Made by a program: the position numbers and the translations under genes
Origin: Candidatus Zixiibacteriota bacterium
Lineage (GTDB): Bacteria > Zixibacteria > MSB-5A5 > GN15 > JACZUZ01
Reading direction: 5' to 3'
Assembly: GCA_022572905.1 (NCBI GenBank)
Contig: JACZUZ010000115.1
Span: 1 to 6,491, forward strand
Length of the DNA stretch: 6,491 bases
Notes under the pieces: generated by a model
Seen by the model: the letters and a program-made list of their open reading frames with translations, nothing else
The model's database searches: none
What the model was told of the DNA's origin: nothing
Shown here: positions 1-6,115 of the stretch, piece after piece
How the letters are laid out: every line of letters starts with the position of its first letter
Numbering within the stretch: position 1 is the stretch's first letter

Positions 1-192
1 GTAGGTCATTCTTCTGGCGCGTATCTCGCAGCGGTAAAGGAAATTTTAAAGGACGAACCGCGTGCGCAAATAGTAACACTCTTAAACGACACAGGGGAGC
101 GCTATTTGAGTGTTGGGTTATGGGACGGTCTGAGTGGCTGGGGACGTCAAAGCGACGGAAATAAGAATGAAGACTCAAGAAATAAAAATTAA
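1..192 (+). CDS. Cysteine synthase family protein (PLP-dependent), 3' end only
   Basis: The first frame is open from the window edge to a TAA at 190-192 and gives the last 63 residues of a protein that begins outside the window. The residues GHSSGA (2-7) and DTGERYLS (30-37) are typical of the C-terminal part of fold-type II PLP enzymes of the cysteine synthase / cystathionine beta-synthase family. These enzymes replace the hydroxyl-derived leaving group of activated serine with sulfide or a thiocarboxylated sulfur carrier. The PLP lysine and substrate-binding loops lie upstream and cannot be checked, so CysK-type (O-acetylserine, sulfide) and CysM-type (O-phosphoserine, CysO thiocarboxylate) cannot be told apart. 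The neighbouring JAMM protease and sulfur-carrier fusion favour the carrier-dependent type by context. The last 17 or so residues are a polar tail that overlaps the start of the next gene, a sign of one operon with coupled translation. Confidence 0.88.
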   Translation, partial: VGHSSGAYLAAVKEILKDEPRAQIVTLLNDTGERYLSVGLWDGLSGWGRQSDGNKNEDSRNKN

Positions 193-610
193 TAGAGCGT
201 TGCTGCGCAACGCTGAGCGTCACGCGCGCTCAACTTATCCTGAAGAGTGTTGTGGATTTCTCTTTGGTAAGATTACGAATGGAACATCCGAAGTTATTCT
301 AACCGAACGAGTCAACAATCGCAAAGCGGAGAATCGTCAGCGGCGGTATCTGATTACTCCGGAGCAATTCATGGAGGCGGAAGAAATCGCCGAACGTACG
401 GGGTATGAACTTATCGGAGTCTACCATTCGCATCCTGATCACCCCGCTATTCCCTCGCAGTTTGATCTGGACCACGCTCTGCCGGGATTTCTGTACCTCA
501 TAACAAGTGTCAGAAGAAAAATAGAAACAGATTCACGCTTGTGGGAGCTCTTACCAGACCGCGGAGCTTTCAAGGAACTAAAAATAAATACACAAAATAA
601 GGAGAATTAG
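167..610 (+). CDS. JAMM/MPN (M67 family) zinc metallopeptidase, Mec-like
   Basis: This is a 147-residue single-domain JAMM (Mov34/MPN/PAD-1) peptidase. Counting from the ATG at 167, the full metal motif is present: catalytic Glu27 in PEECCG (25-30), then H87-S-H89, seven residues, S97, two residues and D100, exactly the H-x-H-(x)7-S-x2-D pattern. Length and the N-terminal hydrophobic strand fit the compact bacterial Mec/QbsD-type enzymes, which cut after the diglycine of ubiquitin-like sulfur carriers. Mec of M. tuberculosis releases cysteine from the CysO-Cys adduct. Its position between a cysteine synthase and a sulfur-carrier fusion supports that role. It may also mature the fusion next to it, which is inference. 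I chose ATG 167 because family members begin close to this strand and GGA (157-159) lies 7 bases before it. An in-frame GTG at 134 would add 11 residues. The start lies inside the preceding gene, and the stop is 3 bases before the next start. Confidence 0.9.
   Translation: MKTQEIKINRALLRNAERHARSTYPEECCGFLFGKITNGTSEVILTERVNNRKAENRQRRYLITPEQFMEAEEIAERTGYELIGVYHSHPDHPAIPSQFDLDHALPGFLYLITSVRRKIETDSRLWELLPDRGAFKELKINTQNKEN
599..604 (+). promoter_or_regulatory. Ribosome binding site of the sulfur-carrier/E1 fusion
   Basis: AAGGAG lies 9 bases before the ATG at 614 and inside the last codons of the JAMM peptidase gene, whose stop codon is at 608-610. This is a strong Shine-Dalgarno match. It fixes the start of the fusion gene and suggests that ribosomes finishing the protease gene help start the next one. 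Confidence 0.75.
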
Positions 611-613
611 TTC

Positions 614-2050
614 ATGGGAATAACAATCAAGATTCCGTCGCCCTTGCGACGCTTCACAGAAAGTCAGCGCAGTGTTGAAGTCGATGCGAACAATGTTGGT
701 GACGCGTTGAGAGAACTCGTATCGAAGCACGGCGAGTTAGGAGTTCATCTATGCGCAGGTGACAACCAACTGAGAAGTTTTATTAACATCTATGTGGGAG
801 GCGAAGATATTCGCTATCGCGAGGGCCTGAAAACGGAGCTGACGGATGGCGATGAAATTATGATCATTCCTTCCGTGGCCGGTGGTTCGGGAGGCGGGGA
901 ATCTATTTCGAACAACGGTTTTAGCCGCGACGAATATCTGCGCTACAGCCGCCATTTCACCCTGCCGGAAATTGGTCTTGGCGGTCAACGCAAGTTGAAA
1001 GAAGCGTCGGTTCTAATTATTGGCGCCGGAGGATTGGGCAGTCCCATATCGCTGTATCTGGCTGCTGCGGGAGTAGGACGACTGGGGCTTGTTGATTTTG
1101 ATCGAGTCGAACTATCGAATTTGCAAAGGCAGGTGATATATACAACTGATGATATTGGCGAATCAAAGCTGGACGCCACAAAGAAACGTTTGCTTGCTGG
1201 AAATCCCAATCTGGAAATCACCACACATGAAGTACCATTTACTTCGACCAACGCACTGGACATAGCGACTGACTATGACATAATAATTGACGGAACAGAT
1301 AATTTTCCCACAAGATATTTGGTGAATGATGTTTCGGCGTTTTTGAACAAGCCGAATATTTATGGCTCTATTTTTCAGTTTGAAGGTCAGCTTTCGATCT
1401 TCAATGCGAATAGTGGGCCTTGTTATCGCTGTTTATATCCCGAGCCTCCTCCTCCGGGACTGGTGCCGTCCTGCGCGGAAGGGGGAGTGCTGGGAGTGTT
1501 GCCTGGAATTGTCGGCTCGTTACAGGCGACAGAAGCGATTAAGCTTATTACAGGAGTCGGTGATCCGATGATTGGACGACTACTGATTTTTGACGCACTG
1601 GCTATGACCTTCACTGAAGTGGCTTTGCGAAAAAATCCGGATTGCCCTTTATGCGGAAAGAATCCGACCATTACTGAGTTGATAGATTATGAAGGATTCT
1701 GCGGCGTTTCATCATCCGCCGAAACCGTTACTGTTCCGGAAATAACTGTGACAGAGGTAAACGAGATTTTGTCAAATGGGAATGGTGCGTACCTTTTAGA
1801 CGTTCGAGAAAAATGGGAAACGGAGATCGCGAAAATAGACAGGGCAAATCTGATTCCATTAGGTGAAATCCCTGATCGAGCCAAAGAACTCAATCCATCA
1901 AGTGAAATTATTGTGCATTGCAAGTCGGGCGTGAGATCAGCGAAGGCGGTCGAATACCTGATACGGCAGGGCTTTACGAATGTAAAGAACATGCGCGGGG
2001 GGATTCTCGCCTGGGCTGATCAAATTGACTCAAGTTTAAACAAGTATTGA
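614..2050 (+). CDS. MoaD/ThiS-like sulfur carrier fused to MoeB-type E1 adenylyltransferase and rhodanese
   Basis: The 478-residue protein has three domains. Residues 1-91 form a beta-grasp sulfur carrier ending IIPSVAGG, like the C-terminus of CysO/MoaD proteins, followed by the glycine-rich linker SGGGES. Residues about 104-350 are a MoeB/ThiF E1: R113, the nucleotide loop GAGGLGSP (137-144), D161, R172, K185 and D229 match E. coli MoeB R14, D62, R73, K86 and D130 in order and spacing. C270, C273, C344 and C347 form the structural zinc site, and C287 sits where E1 relatives carry their reactive cysteine. Residues about 375-475 are a rhodanese with active loop CKSGVRS and persulfide-forming C436. 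E1-rhodanese proteins such as MoeZ/MOCS3 adenylate the carrier's terminal glycine and then convert it to a thiocarboxylate. Here the carrier's diglycine (90-91) is internal, so it needs cleavage to be usable. The neighbours make cysteine biosynthesis the best guess. Molybdopterin or thiamine synthesis is possible, but no moaE or thiG is in view. Confidence 0.93.
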   Translation: MGITIKIPSPLRRFTESQRSVEVDANNVGDALRELVSKHGELGVHLCAGDNQLRSFINIYVGGEDIRYREGLKTELTDGDEIMIIPSVAGGSGGGESISNNGFSRDEYLRYSRHFTLPEIGLGGQRKLKEASVLIIGAGGLGSPISLYLAAAGVGRLGLVDFDRVELSNLQRQVIYTTDDIGESKLDATKKRLLAGNPNLEITTHEVPFTSTNALDIATDYDIIIDGTDNFPTRYLVNDVSAFLNKPNIYGSIFQFEGQLSIFNANSGPCYRCLYPEPPPPGLVPSCAEGGVLGVLPGIVGSLQATEAIKLITGVGDPMIGRLLIFDALAMTFTEVALRKNPDCPLCGKNPTITELIDYEGFCGVSSSAETVTVPEITVTEVNEILSNGNGAYLLDVREKWETEIAKIDRANLIPLGEIPDRAKELNPSSEIIVHCKSGVRSAKAVEYLIRQGFTNVKNMRGGILAWADQIDSSLNKY

Positions 2051-2081
2051 AACGTAGAAACCTTAAAAAAAGGAACAGAAA

Positions 2082-2663
2082 ATGAGTGAAATCTTGAATC
2101 ATGTAAAAAAAGCCAATGAGGAATATTCCAAAGAATTTGGCGAGAAAGCGAATCTTCCTATGCCACCTGGAAAGAAATTTGCAATTCTAACTTGCATGGA
2201 TGCGCGATTGGATCCCGCCAAATATGCGGGATTAACGGAGGGCGACGCGCATGTGATCCGCAACGCCGGCGGAAGAGCCAGCGATGACGCTATCAGATCG
2301 CTTGTAATTTCCCACAAACTTTTGGGAACCAAAGAGTGGTTTGTGATCCACCACACCGATTGCGGCATGGAAACATTTACCGATGACATAATTCGCGATC
2401 TTCTTTCAACGAGTCTCAATACAGCAACAATTGATGAAAATGGCTGGCGGAATACTTCCAACGGTGACGGATCGCCGGAGGGAAAATATATCGACTGGTT
2501 GACTATAAAGAATCAGGCCGAGAGTGTGCTGGAAGATGTTAAGCGAATACGGTTTCATCCTCTGGTATCAAAGGACATTCCCATCTACGGTTACGTGTTC
2601 GACGTCAAATCAGGACGACTGATTGAAGTTCCCGAGGCCACGGAAGTCGGAAGCGCGGCCTGA
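2082..2663 (+). CDS. Beta-class carbonic anhydrase family protein (Rv1284-like)
   Basis: This 193-residue protein has the beta-carbonic anhydrase zinc site: C38 and the D40/R42 pair in CMDAR (38-42), then H91 and C94 in HHTDCG (90-95). It is probably a soluble cytoplasmic enzyme, since no signal peptide is visible. The compact length, the HTDCGM motif and the C-terminal [12 protein letters not shown] block (169-180) resemble the Rv1284-type subgroup. From memory, carbonyl sulfide hydrolase of Thiobacillus belongs to the same broad subgroup, so the substrate could be CO2 or COS. AGGA at 2071-2074 lies 7 bases before the ATG, a clear ribosome site. The gene starts 31 bases after the sulfur-carrier fusion on the same strand, so it is probably the last gene of that operon, and a terminator-like hairpin follows at its stop. 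Membership of the beta-CA family is secure. The physiological substrate is not. Confidence 0.92.
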   Translation: MSEILNHVKKANEEYSKEFGEKANLPMPPGKKFAILTCMDARLDPAKYAGLTEGDAHVIRNAGGRASDDAIRSLVISHKLLGTKEWFVIHHTDCGMETFTDDIIRDLLSTSLNTATIDENGWRNTSNGDGSPEGKYIDWLTIKNQAESVLEDVKRIRFHPLVSKDIPIYGYVFDVKSGRLIEVPEATEVGSAA

Positions 2664-2670
2664 TTTTTTT
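2635..2670 (+). terminator. Probable intrinsic terminator overlapping the stop codon
   Basis: AGGCC (2635-2639) pairs with GGCCT (2657-2661). One A-C mismatch and two further C-G/G-C pairs (2641-2642 with 2654-2655) close an 11-base loop. Two bases later a run of seven T follows (2664-2670). The right arm includes the first base of the TGA stop codon, so the hairpin is built from the last codons of the carbonic-anhydrase-like gene. It would end the sulfur operon before the convergent kinase gene. The stem is short, so confidence is moderate. Confidence 0.5.
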
Positions 2671-2727
2671 CCGATGAGTTGCGGGTTAGACGTTGTATTA
2701 GAGATTCACTTTTTAGATTAGTGAGTT

Positions 2728-5700
2728 CTAAGAAATGTTGATTGTCGTAGCGGCTTTTGTTTCACTGTCAAGTGTGTTTCTGATAGCGTCGCTCAGTTTA
2801 TTTGCGGTGATAGGTTTCATGAGGAATTTTCTAATTCCAAGCATTTCGCCTTGCGCCTGAATGCCTCCTTCGTCGAATCCTGTAATAAGAATAATGGGAA
2901 TATTTGGGCGCAAGTTCATCAGCTCTCTTGATAATTCGAGCCCGTTCATGTCCGGCATTTTGTAATCTGTAATAACGATGTCGAAGCTATCGGCGTCCAG
3001 GCTAAACGCTTCCAAAGCTCTCATCGGCGCTGTGAAATATTGAACCTTATGTCCCAATTTTTTGAGAGCCTGGGCTGCCTTGCGAACAAAAAATTCTTCA
3101 TCATCTACCAAGAGAATCCTTTCTGATCCAAGCTCAGATTTTTGTTCGTCTTCGATCTCTGGTTTATTTGCGCCTTCGAATGCAGGCAAATATATCTTAA
3201 AGGTCGTTCCGGTATGCGGCTCACTTTCCGCGACGATCTTTCCTCCACAGCTCAAAACTATTCCGTGAACAACAGAAAGCCCCAATCCTACGCCTTCTCC
3301 AACTTTTTTTGTGGAAAAGAATGGTTCGAACATTCTAGTTTTCGCTTCCTCTGAAATGCCTTCTCCGGTATCACTTACTGTTAGCGTTACGTATCTTCCG
3401 GGTTTCAATTCCGGATGCTCAAATGCAGAATCTTCAGACAGAACTTCCTCATTCAACGCAACAGTAAGAACACCATCGGATTTCTTCATAGCGTGGAGCG
3501 CATTTGAGCAAAGATTCATTACAATCTGAGTCATATGTGACGGATCCGCGAGAACAGTTCCTACGTTTGGCTCAAGATTTAGTTCTATACGGATATTCTC
3601 TGACAATGAGGCCTTAAGAAGTACAAATGCCTCTCGAATTATCTCATCAAGATTCACAGGCTCCTGCTTGCCTTCCGCTTTGCGTGAGAAAGTCAGGATC
3701 TGGCGAACCAGGTCTCCCGCGCGATTCGCGGATGTAATTATGTCATTAAGCTCTTCGTGCACTTGACTGCCAGATGGTACTTCCGTGGCTGCGGACTCCG
3801 CGCAGAGCAGAATTCCTGCCAGAATATTGTTAAAGTCATGAGCTATCCCTCCCGCGAGCGTTCCGATCGACTCCATTTTTTGAGACTGGAGTAAACGCTC
3901 TTCAAGTCTCGCGTGTTCCCGTTCGACTCGTTTGCGCTCGGTGACATCGACTATCGTAGCGAGTGCGAATTGGAACACATTATCCTGATTAACCTCACGT
4001 CTTGCAGAAAGCTCTACATCCAGTATCTTTCCATCCTTGGTCACCATCTGGTAAGGGATTTCATTAACCGATCCATCCGCCATCAATTTCGGAAAGCCAA
4101 CTTCGTAGGCGACTTTTCGAAACTCTTCAGTCAAGAATTCCATAGGCTTTCTTCCAAGAACTTCTTCGCGAGTGTAACCGAGCTTATTAAGCCAGGCTTC
4201 GTTAACATCGATCAGTCTGAAGTGGCTATCGACAGAATGCATCATCACCGGAGCTTTGTTGTAAAGAGCTTTGAAACGCTGTTCGCTGGTTTCCAGCAAC
4301 CTAGCGGTGCGCTTCAAATCGGTAATATCAATAGCCGCGACAGTCACTCCCATGACGTCATCGTTCTCATCCAGAACAGGATGGTAGTTTAACATCAAGT
4401 GTCTCTTTTCGTCTTGCGAGCCAGGTGAACTAACGATCAACTCTACATTGAGCAACGGTTTTTTCGAGTCCAAAACTTTTTGAAATCGTTTATTCGCATA
4501 TTCAGCAACTTCTGGAACAATATCATACGGAGTCTTGCCAATATGCTCCTCGACAGTGTGTCCATTTATTTTTGCGAAGACTTCGTTGATTTTCACATAC
4601 CTGTAATTCTTATCCAGATAACAAAGCCCGACAGGCGCTGATCTGTAGTAATGCTCAAGAAGTTCATATTGTTCGAGAAGCTGTCTTTCTGTAATCTTGA
4701 GAGCTCGTTCGGCTCTTCTTCGATCAGTTACATCGTGCATAACCCCGAGGACATGCGGTTCACCATTGTACATGAAATGTGAGCCAAAAACCTCAACATC
4801 AATAATCGAACCATCTTTACAAACATCCCTGACATAGGAGCGAAATTTTCCACCCGGACGAGCCGCTTCGAGATATTCTTCAAATTGAGGAAATGAATCG
4901 GGATGAATGAAAGAGCTTGGATCTATGTTTTTTAGTTCAGCTTCGGTGTATCCAACCATTTTGCAATAAGCGGGATTGGCGGCAATAAGCTCACCATCTG
5001 CAGACCTAATAGTCAACCCTCCCGAACTATTTTCAAATATCATGCGATATTGCTCTTCAGCATGAGCCCGCGCCAATTCGGATAGTTTTTTTTCGGTGAT
5101 ATCTACAAATTGAATGAGCAAGAGTGGCCCTTCATTTGTTGACATAGGCAATGAGGCTCCCCTTATCATCACCCAGCACTCGCTCCCGTCCCTGCGGATA
5201 AGGCGTTTTTCCAACGGATGGTTCGAGCAATTCGATTCCTCCACCATGCTTCTGTGGAGGACTATGATATCCGCCATGTCAATAGGATGAGTTATTCGCT
5301 CAAAACCTGTCCCCGCTAATTCAGTTTTCTCATAACCGAGTATATTGCAAAGTTCATCATTGACTTTCATCATACACATATCTTGGTTAACAAGAGCGGC
5401 GCCAACCGGAGCACGTTCAAAGATGGTTTCGAAACGTTGTTCGCTTTGACTGAACGCCACTTGAGTCCTTTGTCGTTCCTGGAGAAAAGAGCCAAAAAAG
5501 GCAACACAAAGAAGAACTAATAGGCTTATTGTGAAATCTAGAGTTTCTCCCATTGTCGCTTCAAAGAAGATCTCCGACCCGTGATATGAATCAACTATTT
5601 TGAGAGCAGGATGAACGGACATAGCCAGAACCGCGAGTGAAATTGCGCCAACTCGCCAGTCACCGTCCTGTTTCCACAAACTTGCACACCATATGGCGCC

Positions 5701-5757
5701 CGAAATGTGCAATAAGACTGATATGATCAGAAGAAAACTCATGGATTGTTTACCCAT
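2728..5757 (-). CDS. Membrane-bound hybrid sensor histidine kinase with four PAS domains and a receiver
   Basis: The protein has 1009 residues. Hydrophobic segments at about 6-27, 35-52 and 73-92 suggest three membrane helices with a short N-terminus outside and the rest in the cytoplasm. Four PAS domains follow at about 106-222, 236-348, 364-484 and 491-606, several ending in the DIT/DVTE-K/R type boundary, then a coiled-coil linker. The HisKA phosphorylation site is H640 in GGIAHDFNN. The ATPase has the N-box (N748, N752), DTGEG (796-800), FEPFFSTK (810-817) and GEGVGLGLS (820-828). The C-terminal receiver (about 880-1000) keeps D885/D886, phospho-acceptor D931, T959 and K981. All catalytic residues are present, so it should be active. 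The ligands of the PAS domains cannot be read from the sequence. An in-frame TGA directly precedes the ATG at 5755-5757. M6 is an alternative start; neither has a strong ribosome site. No separate response regulator is in view, and the neighbours do not reveal the output. Confidence 0.95.
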   Translation of the reverse strand: MGKQSMSFLLIISVLLHISGAIWCASLWKQDGDWRVGAISLAVLAMSVHPALKIVDSYHGSEIFFEATMGETLDFTISLLVLLCVAFFGSFLQERQRTQVAFSQSEQRFETIFERAPVGAALVNQDMCMMKVNDELCNILGYEKTELAGTGFERITHPIDMADIIVLHRSMVEESNCSNHPLEKRLIRRDGSECWVMIRGASLPMSTNEGPLLLIQFVDITEKKLSELARAHAEEQYRMIFENSSGGLTIRSADGELIAANPAYCKMVGYTEAELKNIDPSSFIHPDSFPQFEEYLEAARPGGKFRSYVRDVCKDGSIIDVEVFGSHFMYNGEPHVLGVMHDVTDRRRAERALKITERQLLEQYELLEHYYRSAPVGLCYLDKNYRYVKINEVFAKINGHTVEEHIGKTPYDIVPEVAEYANKRFQKVLDSKKPLLNVELIVSSPGSQDEKRHLMLNYHPVLDENDDVMGVTVAAIDITDLKRTARLLETSEQRFKALYNKAPVMMHSVDSHFRLIDVNEAWLNKLGYTREEVLGRKPMEFLTEEFRKVAYEVGFPKLMADGSVNEIPYQMVTKDGKILDVELSARREVNQDNVFQFALATIVDVTERKRVEREHARLEERLLQSQKMESIGTLAGGIAHDFNNILAGILLCAESAATEVPSGSQVHEELNDIITSANRAGDLVRQILTFSRKAEGKQEPVNLDEIIREAFVLLKASLSENIRIELNLEPNVGTVLADPSHMTQIVMNLCSNALHAMKKSDGVLTVALNEEVLSEDSAFEHPELKPGRYVTLTVSDTGEGISEEAKTRMFEPFFSTKKVGEGVGLGLSVVHGIVLSCGGKIVAESEPHTGTTFKIYLPAFEGANKPEIEDEQKSELGSERILLVDDEEFFVRKAAQALKKLGHKVQYFTAPMRALEAFSLDADSFDIVITDYKMPDMNGLELSRELMNLRPNIPIILITGFDEGGIQAQGEMLGIRKFLMKPITANKLSDAIRNTLDSETKAATTINIS

Positions 5758-5992
5758 TCAGTATAGTTGAGAGACCCTCGAAGGAGAATAAATAACTTTC
5801 GATATGTGGCCTCTATGATATTTTCGACCTAATTGTCCGAAACCTGAACAATGAGAAGGACTTATCCCACAGAGTAAACTCACGAGATAATCCGAACATC
5901 ATGGCTTCCTCTAATCAATTGCAAGACATTGGGTTAGGGCGGGGGAAATATGTGAATTCGCAGGGAAAACGCTATTCGGGGAAAGCTTGCTC

Positions 5993-6021
5993 TGGAATGA
6001 AGCGACTGGATATCTTATAAT
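5993..6021 (+). promoter_or_regulatory. Candidate htrA promoter
   Basis: A perfect TATAAT stands at 6016-6021. With 17-base spacing the upstream hexamer is TGGAAT (5993-5998), a poor match to TTGACA. Its GGAAT core resembles the -35 element of extracytoplasmic-function sigma factors, which often control htrA genes, but the -10 box here is of housekeeping type. Transcription from it would start near 6028, leaving a leader of about 87 bases before the htrA ATG. Confidence 0.4.
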
Positions 6022-6028
6022 TGTTCAA

Positions 6029-6078
6029 AGGCTCCACCGCGCTCAAAATTTTAATCAGGAATTGGGGCGCAGGAGCTT
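6029..6078 (+). promoter_or_regulatory. Potential 5'-leader stem-loop containing AGGAG
   Basis: GCTCC (6031-6035) can pair with GGAGC (6072-6076). After a small internal loop (three bases on the left, one on the right), GCGC (6039-6042) pairs with GCGC (6067-6070), extended by a U-G and a C-G pair; A6029-T6078 and a G-T wobble extend the base. The loop is AT-rich. The structure would begin almost at the predicted 5' end of the htrA message. AGGAG (6071-6075), the best Shine-Dalgarno match nearby, is mostly buried in the right arm, but it is 39 bases from the ATG, too far for normal use. The hairpin may stabilise the 5' end or regulate htrA. This is read by eye, without an energy calculation. 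Confidence 0.4.
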
Positions 6079-6081
6079 ACT

Positions 6082-6115
6082 GGATTCATCATAACTTTTC
6101 ACGGATTCATCACAA
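6082..6115 (+). repeat. Direct repeat pair, 13 bases each, offset 21 bases
   Basis: GGATTCATCATAA (6082-6094) and GGATTCATCACAA (6103-6115) agree at 12 of 13 positions and are offset by 21 bases, two turns of B-DNA. The second copy contains the weak GGA ribosome site of htrA and ends on the first base of its ATG. The spacing puts both copies on the same helix face, as expected for a dimeric or tandem-bound regulator. Binding there would block transcription or initiation of htrA. Confidence 0.55.

Larger units (their letters stand above)
5758..6114. other. Divergent intergenic region between the kinase gene and htrA
   Basis: This 357-base stretch lies between two genes transcribed away from each other, so it should carry both promoters. 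On the htrA side it holds a TATAAT box, a stem-loop and the first pair of repeats (separate entries). On the kinase side I found only a TATCAT-like hexamer (5815-5820, - strand) without a convincing -35 partner. A 39-codon open frame at 5901-6020 lacks a ribosome site and any similarity I recognise, so I do not call it a gene. No tRNA or other structured RNA family was recognised. Confidence 0.6.

Noticed and set aside
614..2050. Reading the fusion as part of molybdopterin or thiamine biosynthesis.
   Set aside because: MoeB- and ThiF-type domains alone do not decide the pathway. The Mec-like protease and cysteine synthase next to it favour cysteine synthesis, and no moaE, moaA or thiG is visible, though genes outside the window could change this.
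2706..2724. Inverted repeat TCACT / AGTGA between the convergent genes, a possible terminator for the kinase gene.
   Set aside because: There are only five AT-rich pairs around a nine-base loop, with no T-run following on the kinase strand.
3913..4392. A 159-codon open frame on the + strand opposite the kinase gene.
   Set aside because: It lies wholly antisense to a strongly supported PAS-domain region, has no recognisable domain, and is best explained as a shadow of that gene.
5781..5818. AAGGAG followed by a very short + strand frame (ATG TGG CCT CTA TGA), a possible leader peptide.
   Set aside because: The spacing to the ATG is 17 bases and the frame has four codons. On the kinase message the sequence is antisense and has no meaning as a ribosome site.
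5815..5820. TATCAT on the - strand as a -10 box for the kinase gene.
   Set aside because: No -35 hexamer resembling TTGACA was found at 16-18 bases, so it is not reported as a promoter.
5823..5841. Interrupted palindrome TTCG...CGAA upstream of the kinase gene, a possible operator.
   Set aside because: Only the four outer base pairs are perfectly symmetrical and the inside is mostly mismatched, so chance is a sufficient explanation.
5901..6020. A 39-codon open frame (ATG 5901 to TAA 6018-6020) between the kinase gene and htrA, rich in Gly, Lys and Ser.
   Set aside because: It has no ribosome site and no recognisable family, its stop codon overlaps the TATAAT box, and an open frame of this length is expected by chance in a gap this size.
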